Shown: piece by piece, positions 43,880 to 52,233 of the stretch
How positions within the stretch are numbered: position 1 is the stretch's first letter
Layout of the letters: every line of letters begins with the position of its first letter
Source: Oscillospiraceae bacterium
GTDB taxonomy: Bacteria > Bacillota > Clostridia > Oscillospirales > Oscillospiraceae
DNA: 64,000 bases
Reading direction: 5' to 3'
Assembly: GCA_015067995.1 (NCBI GenBank)
Contig: SVLJ01000005.1
Span: 1 to 64,000, forward strand
Notes under the pieces: model-generated
Databases searched by the model: none
Told to the model about the DNA's origin: nothing
Seen by the model: the letters and a program-made list of their open reading frames with translations, nothing else
Position numbers and translations under genes: made by a program

Positions 43880-43902
43880 CGGACATCCCTCCTTTATAAT
43901 GT

Positions 43903-44005
43903 AATATAACAGGCACAGCCCAGGCCTTACAACAGAACATATCGTTATCATTAACCGATTTTACCGATGATTCTTCTTTACATTCCTGCTTTTGTGTAGT
44001 ATCTT
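43903..44005. promoter_or_regulatory. Divergent promoters with LysR-type dyad
   Basis: Minus strand: TTGTAA (43932-43927), 18 nt, TATATT (43908-43903) for the HAD operon. Plus strand: TTTACA (43977-43982), 17 nt, TATCTT (44000-44005) for lysR. Between them ATCAT (43947-43951) and ATGAT (43967-43971) form a 25-nt dyad of LysR-box size. Confidence 0.6.
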
Positions 44006-44046
44006 GTTGCAAACAGCTTACGTTTTTCCGAAATCATGGAGGAATT

Positions 44047-44970
44047 ATGGATCTGAGTTATATTCGAACCTTTCTGCACGTTGCGGAAGTGGGCAACTTC
44101 ACCAAGGCCGCCGAGGATCTGGAATATGCCCAGTCCACGGTAACCTCGCAGATACAGGCGCTGGAAAAGGAACTGGGGTTTCCCCTTTTCGAGCGGATGG
44201 GGCGAAAATGCTATCTGACAGATGCTGGACGGGACTTTCTCACATACGCCAATGACATTCAGTACATTCTCCAAAAGGCATCCAATCTCAAAAGCCAGTC
44301 GGAGGACACCCCCATTTCCCTGCGCATCGGGATTCTGGAGTCCCTGCTGTTCAGCACAGTCATCGACCTTGTACCCCTCTTCAAGGCCAAATACACCAAA
44401 GCCGATCTGTTTCTGCGGATCGGAACCGCCGCAGAGCTGACGGAAATGCTGAAACAGAATCACCTGGATATGATCTATATTTCCTCCAGCCTGAATACCG
44501 ATAACACGCTCTCCTGCTGCTACCGGCGGGAGGAGCGCATGTCCTTCGTGACCAGCAGCGGACACCCTCTGGCCTCCCGGAAAAAGCTTTCCCTGCAGGA
44601 GATCTTTGCCTATCCCCTGATTGCCACGGAGTCCTCCGGTTACTGCTGCCAGACCCTGCAGAACCTGGCAGCCAACACAGGGCTGGAGATCCATCCCACC
44701 ATCACCATCAACGACATCGACGCCATCTCTCTGCTGCTGCGGGACGAGCGATCCTTCTCTTTCCTTCCGGAATGCTCCGTATCCAAGCACCTGCAAAATA
44801 CCAGTCTGACAACACTGGATGTGGACATTCCCATCCCCACCTATTACAGTCAGGTGCTGCTGCGGAAAAGCAAGTGGATCTCTCCGCCCATGGAGCATCT
44901 GATCTCGCTCATCGACGCGCTGAAGCCTTCCAAAGTGGCGTCCATTGGCAGTGGACAACAGCAGGAATAA
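44047..44970 (+). CDS. LysR-family transcriptional regulator
   Basis: A 307-residue LysR regulator. The N-terminal winged HTH is typical: YIRTFLHVAEVGNFTKAAEDLEYAQSTVTSQIQALEKELG. The effector domain starts near residue 90. It is divergent from the HAD-MmgE-OCD operon with a dyad between, so it most likely activates that operon in response to its substrate. GGAGG is 6 nt before the ATG. Confidence 0.92.
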   Translation: MDLSYIRTFLHVAEVGNFTKAAEDLEYAQSTVTSQIQALEKELGFPLFERMGRKCYLTDAGRDFLTYANDIQYILQKASNLKSQSEDTPISLRIGILESLLFSTVIDLVPLFKAKYTKADLFLRIGTAAELTEMLKQNHLDMIYISSSLNTDNTLSCCYRREERMSFVTSSGHPLASRKKLSLQEIFAYPLIATESSGYCCQTLQNLAANTGLEIHPTITINDIDAISLLLRDERSFSFLPECSVSKHLQNTSLTTLDVDIPIPTYYSQVLLRKSKWISPPMEHLISLIDALKPSKVASIGSGQQQE

Positions 44971-44978
44971 ATGCCACA

Positions 44979-45005
44979 GGGCTGCAGATCTACGATCTGC
45001 AGCCC
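44979..45005 (+). terminator. Hairpin after lysR
   Basis: A 12-bp perfect stem (44979-44990 with 44994-45005) with a 3-nt loop, 8 nt past the lysR stop. No T-run. It could belong to the neighbouring IS200 remnant. Confidence 0.5.
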
Positions 45006-45009
45006 TCAG

Positions 45010-45168
45010 TCTGTCGCAAGAGAGACCTTGACCACAAACCTTTTGCAAGATTTTCCCTACATCTGCCTTGATTTTCCCATACACTACCCGTCTTCGATAC
45101 TTGGGCGCAAACACGATGTGATACTTGCTCCGCCACTTACTGTGTGATAAACTTTTGATGTCATCCAT
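45010..45168 (-). pseudogene. IS200/IS605-type TnpA transposase, N-terminal fragment
   Basis: About 45 residues of an IS200 TnpA: MDDIKSLSHSKWRSKYHIVF..., the usual start up to GKILQK. The HUH motif and catalytic tyrosine are missing, because the sequence turns into the lysR end region. It is a decayed IS. Its upstream region keeps the 14-bp dyad described separately. Confidence 0.75.
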
Positions 45169-45174
45169 TGACAC

Positions 45175-45234
45175 GAACCTCCTGTGTTTTTGAGTGTGGT
45201 TGCCAGACCGCTTTCATTCTAACACAGGAGGTTC
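45175..45234 (-). repeat. IS200 leader dyad that covers the tnpA ribosome site
   Basis: GAACCTCCTGTGTT (45175-45188) and AACACAGGAGGTTC (45221-45234) are a perfect 14-bp inverted repeat. On the minus strand the 3' arm contains AGGAGG, 7-8 nt before the tnpA ATG at 45168. A hairpin in the mRNA would hide the ribosome site, as described for IS200 translational control. Confidence 0.65.
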
Positions 45235-45308
45235 TTCTTTTTACTAAAAGTGTTTTTATCGACCACCAGTTGAACTGGTGGTTTATTTGCGCTAAAGCTC
45301 CAACCAAA

Positions 45309-45345
45309 AAAATGCTCTGGCGAAATTTTGCCAGAGCATTTTTTA
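45309..45345. terminator. Bidirectional terminator
   Basis: An 11-bp perfect stem (45311-45321 with 45330-45340) with an A-run before and T-run after, so it can work on both strands. It lies in the 314-nt gene-free stretch between the IS200 remnant and the acetyltransferase gene, which also has a CCACCAG/CTGGTGG hairpin near 45264-45283. Confidence 0.75.
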
Positions 45346-45483
45346 AATAAGTATACTCCCCTGTCTGCCAGTCAAGTTGTTCCTTATGTTCAAAACAAAA
45401 AAGCCGCAAAACAAGCACCATATGTAAAGTAAGGAAGAAATTTGCAACTTATTTCTTTTTGCTTTCCCAGACTTTTTTATTTT

Positions 45484-46059
45484 TCATTTCGTCTCATCTT
45501 TGCAGCTTTCCAGAGGACGCTGTACCCGGCAGGGGTTTCCAAATGCTACCACATTGTCCGGAATATCCCGTGTGACCACTGAGCCGGCACCTATAACCAC
45601 ATTGTTGCCGATGGATACTCCGGGACATACGGTGGTGCCGCCGCCGATCCATACATGGTTACCCACTGTAATGGGTCGGGCATACTCCAGGAATTTCGCC
45701 CTGAGTTCCGGCTCAAGTGGATGTCCGGCGGTGTAAAACCCGCAGTTTGGTCCGATAAAGACATAATCACCAAAGGTGATCTGCCCCGGATCCACAAATA
45801 CACAGCTGTTATTCGCAAAGAAGAAGTCGCCTACATGGATATTGACACCAAAGCCGCAGAACAGATTCGGCTCCACATAGGGCTGTTTTCCCACAGAACC
45901 GAAAATCTGCCGCAGCAGGGACTCCCGGGCGGAGGTGTCTGACGGCCGGGTGTGGTTATAGTCATAACACAAGTCTGCGCATCTCAGATGTTCTTCTTCA
46001 CGACCGGGAAAAGTTGTATCGTACAGCAAGCCTACAGCGCATTTTTCTTTCTCTGTCAT
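45484..46059 (-). CDS. Hexapeptide-repeat sugar O-acetyltransferase (maa/lacA-like)
   Basis: A 191-residue acetyl-CoA-dependent acetyltransferase of the maltose/galactoside acetyltransferase family. The left-handed beta-helix repeats are seen in HVGDFFFANNSCVF, ITFGDYVFIGPNCGF and ITVGNHVWIGGGTTVCPGVSIG. The histidine in YTAGHPLEPELR is the catalytic one. It is last in the sugar operon and overlaps the preceding gene by ATGA. It may detoxify non-metabolised sugars. Confidence 0.92.
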   Translation of the reverse strand: MTEKEKCAVGLLYDTTFPGREEEHLRCADLCYDYNHTRPSDTSARESLLRQIFGSVGKQPYVEPNLFCGFGVNIHVGDFFFANNSCVFVDPGQITFGDYVFIGPNCGFYTAGHPLEPELRAKFLEYARPITVGNHVWIGGGTTVCPGVSIGNNVVIGAGSVVTRDIPDNVVAFGNPCRVQRPLESCKDETK

Positions 46060-46547
46060 AGTACGATCTCAAATTGCTGTTCCGGGGGCAGGTCGACCAC
46101 AGTGCAGTCGTTGGCATAGGTACACTCCGGAAGGATGATCATTGCTGACAGTTCCTTTGCATTGGCAGGCAAGGGTGCCAGATGCCAGATTGCGGCATTC
46201 ATTTTGATCAGGGTGTTTTTAGGTACAAGGAACGCCTTCGTTAAATGGGTCACAGGGTTTCCGGCGGAAGCAGGGGCTACATGGAGAATCATGTCGTCAT
46301 TCAAAGGCATGATCATCTCCCAGGTAGTTGTATGATACTCAACAGCGGTAATGACCATCTTCTCCGGCTTTTTCACCAAAATAGGGGAATAACCAATCCG
46401 GTGCCGGCTGTCTGCAGTGAGCCGGTCCGGGAAGAACTGATGGAGTTCTCCGCAGAGGGCATAGCCTTTGGGGACATCCATGGTATAGAACTGACCAAAA
46501 GGTGCAAAGGCTTCGTGGGTAAGGGCTTCTGCTTTTACCTCTCGCAT
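46056..46547 (-). CDS. Cupin-fold ureidoglycolate lyase-like protein
   Basis: A 163-residue protein resembling the ureidoglycolate lyase (AllA) family: AEALTHEAFAPFGQ at the start, a central VEYHTTTWEMIMPLNDDMILHVAP and IWHLAPLPAN near the end. No allantoin pathway genes are nearby. In a sugar operon a cupin of this type may act on a sugar acid or be a sensor; that is inference. It is coupled to the acetyltransferase by a 4-nt overlap. Confidence 0.7.
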   Translation of the reverse strand: MREVKAEALTHEAFAPFGQFYTMDVPKGYALCGELHQFFPDRLTADSRHRIGYSPILVKKPEKMVITAVEYHTTTWEMIMPLNDDMILHVAPASAGNPVTHLTKAFLVPKNTLIKMNAAIWHLAPLPANAKELSAMIILPECTYANDCTVVDLPPEQQFEIVL

Positions 46548-46559
46548 ATCCGTCCCTCC

Positions 46560-46889
46560 TTACGCAAAATAGAAAATCTGCTTCATATCCGCATAGAACT
46601 TGCTGTCAGGGCGGATGGCAAATGTTTCAAAGCAAGGCTTGGTGAAGGTCCACCAGCGCCGGGTGGTTTCATCCTGAGCCATCTTCTCCATATCGGCCTC
46701 GTAATCATCGCCCACATATTCAAAATAAGCAAAAACCAGATCTTCCTCACGGAAGATGGAGTAGTTCCGCAGATTGCAGTCGTGGATGGTCTGCAGAACC
46801 TGAGGCCAGGGATTGGCGTGAAGTTCTTCATACTCTTTGATTTTCGACGCTTTCAGACGGCCTACCTGTCCGAAAATGACCTTGCTCAT
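46560..46889 (-). CDS. rhaM: L-rhamnose mutarotase-like protein
   Basis: A 109-residue protein of the RhaM/YiiL family, a dimeric alpha-beta barrel that interconverts sugar anomers. It contains NLRNYSIFREEDLVFAYFEYVGDDYEADMEKM and WWTFTKPCFE, the family pattern. ATG 46889 is supported by GGGAGG; the longer frame starts inside the upstream gene. It supports rhamnose or another 6-deoxy-sugar as the operon's substrate. Confidence 0.85.
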   Translation of the reverse strand: MSKVIFGQVGRLKASKIKEYEELHANPWPQVLQTIHDCNLRNYSIFREEDLVFAYFEYVGDDYEADMEKMAQDETTRRWWTFTKPCFETFAIRPDSKFYADMKQIFYFA

Positions 46890-47302
46890 ACAATAACCTC
46901 CCGCAGCCACTGAAGGGCATAATCTACCATGTGCTTTCCGGTTTCGGCGTTGGCTTCCCGGGCACTTTGGGCAAACCATTCATTATTCTGTTCGCAGCGG
47001 TTGAGGTCAACCAGCTCCGGATAGGTACCCATCAGCAGGGATGTTTCCCATCTGCCGGCATAGTCAAAGCCGCCGCACTTGAGCTGAGCATCAGCTCCGA
47101 TGAGGGGAACGACCTTGATGTAGGAGAATGGATCATCTCCACCGCCAAGGTTTTCATAGTAGGCAGCATAGTTGTCGCTGCCCCACCAACCCTTGCCAAG
47201 ACGCTCTTCCATGTATTCCATGGTGCCGATGGGGATGACAAAGGGTACACGGTGATCCACAGCGTCCTGGAATTGATCGTAAAATAATTCAAGCATCTGC
47301 AT
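46886..47302 (-). pseudogene. Creatininase-family protein with internal deletion
   Basis: A 138-residue reading frame, against about 240-260 for creatininase/amidohydrolase family proteins. The N-terminal VPFVIPIGTMEY matches the start of the family. The next known segment, with the metal-binding His/Asp motifs and GHG loop, is missing, and the frame jumps to MEERLGKGWWG. The C-terminal CGGFDYAGRWETSLLMGTYPELVDL matches the end. A clean in-frame loss of about 100 codons is likely, which would make it inactive. The alternative is a short, diverged family. Confidence 0.55.
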
Positions 47303-47332
47303 AGGGCATTCTCCTTAAATTAAAACGGAGAA

Positions 47333-48505
47333 TCAGAACATCAGTTCAGGGCAAAGCTCGGGAATTTCGGGACTGAGCAACTCATAGCCGCTTTCCTTGA
47401 CAACAATGCCCTTTTCCCAACGGGTGCCGAAGGTATCGCAGGAAATGTAGGTGTCCACCTGGAAGGTCATGTTAGGCTTCAGGTTGTAATTGGAGCTGGT
47501 TTCTACCCAGGGCGCTTCCACTTCGATGATGCCGGTGCCATGGAGAGGTCCGTAAACGAAGTTCTTGGCATATCCGTTGTTAGCATAGTACTGATAGAAG
47601 TTCTTTGCAATATCAGCGGCAAAGACACCTGCCTTGACCTGCTTTTCTGTCCATGCGTGAGCCTGACGGCAGAACTGCACGATATCTCTGCGTTCACCCT
47701 CCAGCTTGCCCAGGCAGATGGGGTAGCCGATGGCAGCAGAATAGCCGTCGATTTTGGCGGACAGATTCAGCTGTACGATGTCACCCTTGCTGAATTTGCG
47801 GTAAGAGGAACGGGAGATGGCGTGGCGGGTGGAAGCCTCGGAGAAAACATACATAGGCAAACCCTCATACTCGGCGCCATGCTCGTATACGGCTTTCTGG
47901 GCCACACCGACCATCTGCAGTTCGGTCATGCCGGGGCGAATGGCATTGATAACTTCCTGAGTGGCAATGTTGGCAATGCGATAGCCTTCCCGCAGGCAAG
48001 CAAGCTCGTTCTCAGATTTGATGGAACGGAGCTCAACCATGATTCTGCCTGCGTCAACAATTTCAGCTTCGGGGAATGCTTCCCGAATGGCATTAAAAAT
48101 GGTAACAGAGGTGTCCAGATAGGAGGCAACACCGATGCGGATCTTTTTGCCGGTGACGCCAATGCCCTTAAATACATCGTGGAAGGTGTCGGGCTTCAGC
48201 TCGGGATAAGAGGGATCTGCGCCCTCACGGTAGGCCAGCAGCACATAAATTTTATCCAGCTTGTTCCGGTCAGCGCCAAATACGGCAGACTCGGGGCCTA
48301 CCATCAGTGCGGCCTCGCCGGCGGCAGAGATTGCCACACCGGAGCGCTCAAACAAAGGCCAAAAGCCGGAGAAATAGCGTGGATTGGCGTAATCGGCCTC
48401 ATTGCCGTTGACAATGAGAACATCCAGCTTTTCCCGCTGAAGAATCGCAGCGCAGCGCTGCACTCTCTGCTTATACTCATAATCCGGAATACAAATTCGT
48501 CCCAT
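47333..48505 (-). CDS. M24-family metallopeptidase (Xaa-Pro aminopeptidase/creatinase type)
   Basis: A 390-residue pita-bread-fold protein. Residues 1-150 are the creatinase N-terminal domain. The catalytic domain follows, with RHAISRSSYRKFSKGDIVQLNLSAKIDGYSAAIGYP and GPLHGTGIIEVEAPW. At the first metal positions LNLSAKIDGY replaces the usual DxGxxxxGYxxD pattern, so some metal ligands are changed and the activity may be creatinase-like, not peptidase. ATG 48505 has AAGGAG 9 nt upstream. It sits beside a creatininase relic, which fits a C-N hydrolase pair. Confidence 0.8.
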   Translation of the reverse strand: MGRICIPDYEYKQRVQRCAAILQREKLDVLIVNGNEADYANPRYFSGFWPLFERSGVAISAAGEAALMVGPESAVFGADRNKLDKIYVLLAYREGADPSYPELKPDTFHDVFKGIGVTGKKIRIGVASYLDTSVTIFNAIREAFPEAEIVDAGRIMVELRSIKSENELACLREGYRIANIATQEVINAIRPGMTELQMVGVAQKAVYEHGAEYEGLPMYVFSEASTRHAISRSSYRKFSKGDIVQLNLSAKIDGYSAAIGYPICLGKLEGERRDIVQFCRQAHAWTEKQVKAGVFAADIAKNFYQYYANNGYAKNFVYGPLHGTGIIEVEAPWVETSSNYNLKPNMTFQVDTYISCDTFGTRWEKGIVVKESGYELLSPEIPELCPELMF

Positions 48506-48534
48506 AGTTGCATTCTCCTTTTCGTTTTTGATTT

Positions 48535-48891
48535 TTATTCGCAATATCCTGCCGTGGTATAAAAAGCTACCTGTCTGGGTTCAGCGCGTCCATATTGTGC
48601 GACTATGGGCTCGCTGCTCTCCAGCATGATAGCATATTGCTCTTCCATACGCGCGGTATAAGGACCAAAGTCCTTTTCCTCGTTGGTGCGCAGGCAACGC
48701 ACACGCATCCCCGCAACCTGAACGGTAAAGCTGACGGGTTCTCTGTCGGTGTAAAGCAGGGTGATTTTAATATCTGCCGGCTTGTCCGTTACATTGGTGA
48801 TAATGATAGACTCATGGCCGGGAATTACATTTTCTCCTTTGGGGGGCAACTCTGCATCCGGGAAAATCCAAACTTTTTTGCCGTAATTCAT
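48535..48891 (-). CDS. Sensory rhodopsin transducer (ASRT)-domain protein
   Basis: A 118-residue beta-sandwich protein of the ASRT family: GKKVWIFPDAELPP at the start, the IIITNVTDKPADIKITLLYTDREPV strand pair, and SSEPIVAQYGR near the end. No rhodopsin gene is nearby. The family has been proposed to bind small molecules and often lies in sugar operons, as here. ATG 48891 is preferred; GTG 48897 abuts the AAGGAG site. Confidence 0.85.
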   Translation of the reverse strand: MNYGKKVWIFPDAELPPKGENVIPGHESIIITNVTDKPADIKITLLYTDREPVSFTVQVAGMRVRCLRTNEEKDFGPYTARMEEQYAIMLESSEPIVAQYGRAEPRQVAFYTTAGYCE

Positions 48892-48903
48892 AAGCACTCC
48901 TTC

Positions 48904-50166
48904 TTAAATTGCTTTGGCGTGGGCCAACAGATATTTTTCTGCCTCAGCGCACCAAAGTCCGTTGTTGGCTGCCACGATCTTTGCAAGCTCCGCCAGCATG
49001 GGGTCACTTTTTCCCTTCTCTTCCAGTTCGGAGAGAGATGTCAGAGGCAAGGTGATCTGGGTATAGATCAGCTTTTTGCCACCGGGGATCCCGGGCAGAT
49101 TCAAGGTGGCCTCAGCAGCTGCATCCAACCCGCCGATGTGGGTGACCATTGCGGCGGGATTTACCACGCCGGCATTGATCAGCCGGATCGCTTCTTTCAG
49201 ATCGTTTGTGTTTCCGGCATTGGTGCCTACCACATGGGTGGCATTGTAATGCACATTGAAGAAATTAAATTCAGCCTTAAACTGGCTGTCTGTGGGTCCG
49301 GCGAAGAAGTTCAGGCAGCCGTCGTAGCCCAAAATGGCATCTGCCTGCTCAACCACCGCTTTCACAGGGGCAAAGCAAATCACATCATTGTAGCCGGTGC
49401 CGCCGGTCAGGTCCCGCAGCGTCCCTACCGGATCGGTCAGGTTGGCTGTGTTGACATAGTGCAGCTCTACGCCCAACCGGCGGGCGTGCTCCACAGTAAT
49501 GATGCTGGCAGCCCGGGCAAGACGCTCTTCGTTGATATCTGTGACGACCAGCAATGAGGGCTTGCGGTCGCAGTGCAGAGCGTAATCAATGGCGCCAAGC
49601 CCCATGGGACCGACAGATGCCAGCAGTGCCATTTTGCCATTTTCCACAATACCCATCTCATGGGTGTAACTACCTGCTTTTGTGTGGTACATGGCCTGGA
49701 AGGTGCCGACGATGCAGCTCATAGGCTCGGCCAGAGAACCGTAAAAATAGGTATCGGAATCATATTTTAACAGACAGTCAGATAACAGAGTTTCCAGAGG
49801 AATGTTTGCGTACTGGCTGTCACCGCCGCACTGGGAATAGGAATAGCCAGGTGCCAAAAGGGATCCTTTATAATAATGAGCGGGCTGAATGGCAAAGCCG
49901 TCGCCGGGCTTGTACCGATCCTTCCAGTTCTCTCCCACCTCCACAATTTGTCCACAGAACTCGTGGCCGACAATGGTGGGGTTTTTCTCCACATCATCGG
50001 GTACCCGCTTGTGATTTCCGCCCTCTACTGCGGCCTTATAGGTACTCATGCACAGAGAGTCGGAGATGATCTTTACACGCACTCCGTCCGGCCCGATGGG
50101 CTCAAGGTCAATTTCATCCAGGCGCAAATCCATCTTTCCGTGAATACGTACTGCTTTTGTTTTCAT
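48904..50166 (-). CDS. Zinc-dependent medium-chain dehydrogenase (sorbose-1-phosphate reductase-like)
   Basis: A 420-residue MDR-family dehydrogenase. GHEFCGQIVEVGENW carries the conserved zinc-site His-Glu. LLASVGPMGLGAIDYAL is the GxGxxG nucleotide-binding motif. Length and the insert FAIQPAHYYKGSLLAPGYSY match L-sorbose-1-phosphate reductase-like enzymes. It should oxidise or reduce a sugar phosphate or polyol. It overlaps the PHP gene by 4 nt. Confidence 0.85.
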   Translation of the reverse strand: MKTKAVRIHGKMDLRLDEIDLEPIGPDGVRVKIISDSLCMSTYKAAVEGGNHKRVPDDVEKNPTIVGHEFCGQIVEVGENWKDRYKPGDGFAIQPAHYYKGSLLAPGYSYSQCGGDSQYANIPLETLLSDCLLKYDSDTYFYGSLAEPMSCIVGTFQAMYHTKAGSYTHEMGIVENGKMALLASVGPMGLGAIDYALHCDRKPSLLVVTDINEERLARAASIITVEHARRLGVELHYVNTANLTDPVGTLRDLTGGTGYNDVICFAPVKAVVEQADAILGYDGCLNFFAGPTDSQFKAEFNFFNVHYNATHVVGTNAGNTNDLKEAIRLINAGVVNPAAMVTHIGGLDAAAEATLNLPGIPGGKKLIYTQITLPLTSLSELEEKGKSDPMLAELAKIVAANNGLWCAEAEKYLLAHAKAI

Positions 50167-51335
50167 ATAAAATTCTCCTTCTGTTTGGTTTCATGTTGGA
50201 TCAGTTTCCATGTTGCGTCTATGAGATTCTTAAATTTGGGGTCTTCCATGGCCCGGATAACAAAACTCTGACGGGGAGAGTTGATGTCTTCGCCGGATAT
50301 CTGAAGCATGCCATACTGATCGCAGAGGTTACGCAAGCGATTCAGCTGACGGGGGGTGTTGCGGGTGGGCATGTAAGTAACTGCTCCAACGCCTTCTTCC
50401 TTCAGACATTCAAACACATCCTCCAGATAGTCGTCCTCAAACTTTTGCGCCTTTTTATCTCCTGTAACGCTGTTTTCCACATCCCCCAGATAGGCGTAAC
50501 ACAAAAAGGCATCTATCTCTCTGCACAACGCTACGATATCAAAAAGGGCGGGACATTCGTCTGTGGCATCCACAAAAATTTTTGGTATAAATGCGCTTTT
50601 CAGGATACCCAGCAAATCGTACTCGTAGAAAGGGTAGTCCACATCCAGCATCTGGGATTGCTGTCCGGGAGACAGTTGGATGCCCAGCGTTTCCAGTTTT
50701 TCGATGACAGCAGCACCTTTTCCGATTTGACCGGTCAGCTTCCTGGCCAGGGCATACATCAAGTGTCGCTCTGTCACGCCGCCGCCTTCCGCAGTGTTGG
50801 AAAGAGGAAGCACATCCAAGTCGTAGTCCATCTGCATTTCCGGCAACAGTGCATTGATTCTACTGACCATAATGCGGTTGCGGGCATGCCGCGCTTGCCG
50901 ATAGGGGTGGAAAAATGCATTGAGTTCGTCGATTTTATGGTGGGGGACAGACTGGATGGTCATATAGCTGACGCCTGCCTGATCTGGGTTGTTGGTTCGC
51001 AATCCCGCCAGTCGGGTCCCGGCCATTGACACGCGGCATTCCATGCCGACGGTCACAGGCATGTCTACCAGCCGGGCTGCTTCCAGAAACTCCCGGGCGC
51101 CGGAGATGGAGTCGTGGTCAATGATACCTGCGGTACATAGCCCCTCCGTCCGCGCAGCGTACACCGCTGCTGTGGGGGAGTAGGGAGAAAAGGAATAGGT
51201 GGTATGGATGTGATTGTTAATGTACTGGGGTACTGCAGGGGGGAAAACGGTATGCTTCAGCACAGCTTCAAGGTTATGCAGCCGTTCCTCCCGGGTGGGA
51301 GCGTTCAGCTTCTCCAGTATGCTTCGTTCAAGCAT
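50163..51335 (-). CDS. PHP-domain phosphoesterase
   Basis: A 390-residue PHP-superfamily protein. NNHIHTTYSFSPYSPTAAVYAA gives the HxHxxxS start, GIIDHDSISG the second motif, and GMECRVSMAG the third. It lacks a polymerase or tail domain. The protein is likely a phosphatase or amidohydrolase on a sugar phosphate. It lies between the MDR and SDR genes; the stop overlaps the MDR start. Confidence 0.85.
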   Translation of the reverse strand: MLERSILEKLNAPTREERLHNLEAVLKHTVFPPAVPQYINNHIHTTYSFSPYSPTAAVYAARTEGLCTAGIIDHDSISGAREFLEAARLVDMPVTVGMECRVSMAGTRLAGLRTNNPDQAGVSYMTIQSVPHHKIDELNAFFHPYRQARHARNRIMVSRINALLPEMQMDYDLDVLPLSNTAEGGGVTERHLMYALARKLTGQIGKGAAVIEKLETLGIQLSPGQQSQMLDVDYPFYEYDLLGILKSAFIPKIFVDATDECPALFDIVALCREIDAFLCYAYLGDVENSVTGDKKAQKFEDDYLEDVFECLKEEGVGAVTYMPTRNTPRQLNRLRNLCDQYGMLQISGEDINSPRQSFVIRAMEDPKFKNLIDATWKLIQHETKQKENFI

Positions 51336-51344
51336 TGCCCCACC

Positions 51345-52217
51345 TCAGTTCAGCATGACCTGACCTCCGGTGACGGGAAGGGCCTGTCCGGTTTCGTAAC
51401 ACTGCTCAACGCAGTAGATCAGCGCCTTGGCAACATCCTCCGGCGTGCAGCCCCGACGGATAGGGGACTTGGACAGATAATAATTCTTGACATCCTCTAC
51501 TGTCTTGGCGCCGGGTACTTTTCCTGCCTGCAAATATTGGACAAAAAGACCTCTTTCCGGGTCAGACCACAGAGGACCGTCGTAGAAATTGCCCGGACAT
51601 ATGGCATTAACTTTGATCTGCCAGTTTACCAGTTCCAGAGCAAAGCTTTGTGTCAGACCGATTCCTCCAAATTTTCCGCCGGCATAGGCAAAGTTGTTTT
51701 TGGATCCCTCCAGGCCGGATTTGGAGTTGATCTGAACAATATCAAACCATTTGCTGTTGTCTGCTTCGTACTGTGCCTTCATAATTTCGGCGGCGTACTT
51801 AGCGCAATAGAAATAGCCCATATAATTTACCTTAGTCACAAACTCAAACTGGGCAGGAGTCAGTTCTTCCAGTCTACCGGCTTTCAGCACACCTGCGTTT
51901 GATACCAGAATATCCAGTCCTCCAAAGATCTCCACGCAGCGGATCATCAGCGATTCTACGGAGGCGGGGTCGCTTACATCTACCCACATGCCCACAGCAC
52001 GGTCACCCAATGCCGCTGCCGCTGCGCATGCCTGCTCAGCATTCAGGTCAGCCAGCACTACGCTGGCGCCTTCACGATACATTGCCGTTGCGATACCAAG
52101 GCCAAAGCCCTGAGCACCGCCGGTCACAACGGCAATTTTTCCGCCAAGACGACCTTGGGTATCCGGACGGTTGTGAATTTGCTGTTTGGCAAGTTCCTTA
52201 GCCTGCATCATATCCAT
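51345..52217 (-). CDS. Short-chain dehydrogenase (sorbitol-6-phosphate dehydrogenase-like)
   Basis: A 290-residue SDR with an N-terminal helix of about 25 residues before the Rossmann fold. VVTGGAQGFGLGIA is the TGxxxGxG motif, NAG the structural motif, and YAGGK at about 195 gives the catalytic YxxxK. The C-terminal domain of bifunctional rhamnulose-1-phosphate aldolase/lactaldehyde dehydrogenases has the same kind of SDR with this extension. It follows rhaB by 16 nt. It may oxidise a sugar phosphate. Confidence 0.88.
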   Translation of the reverse strand: MDMMQAKELAKQQIHNRPDTQGRLGGKIAVVTGGAQGFGLGIATAMYREGASVVLADLNAEQACAAAAALGDRAVGMWVDVSDPASVESLMIRCVEIFGGLDILVSNAGVLKAGRLEELTPAQFEFVTKVNYMGYFYCAKYAAEIMKAQYEADNSKWFDIVQINSKSGLEGSKNNFAYAGGKFGGIGLTQSFALELVNWQIKVNAICPGNFYDGPLWSDPERGLFVQYLQAGKVPGAKTVEDVKNYYLSKSPIRRGCTPEDVAKALIYCVEQCYETGQALPVTGGQVMLN

Positions 52218-52233
52218 GACTGTTTCCTCTCCT

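Noticed and set aside
43136-43951. Longer start of the HAD gene at 43951
   Set aside because: The extra codons cover the -10/-35 region, while TTG 43879 has a good AAGGAGG site 8 nt upstream.
45161-45421. 86-codon minus-strand frame through the IS200 leader
   Set aside because: It runs through the dyad and a terminator; the real IS fragment is in another frame.
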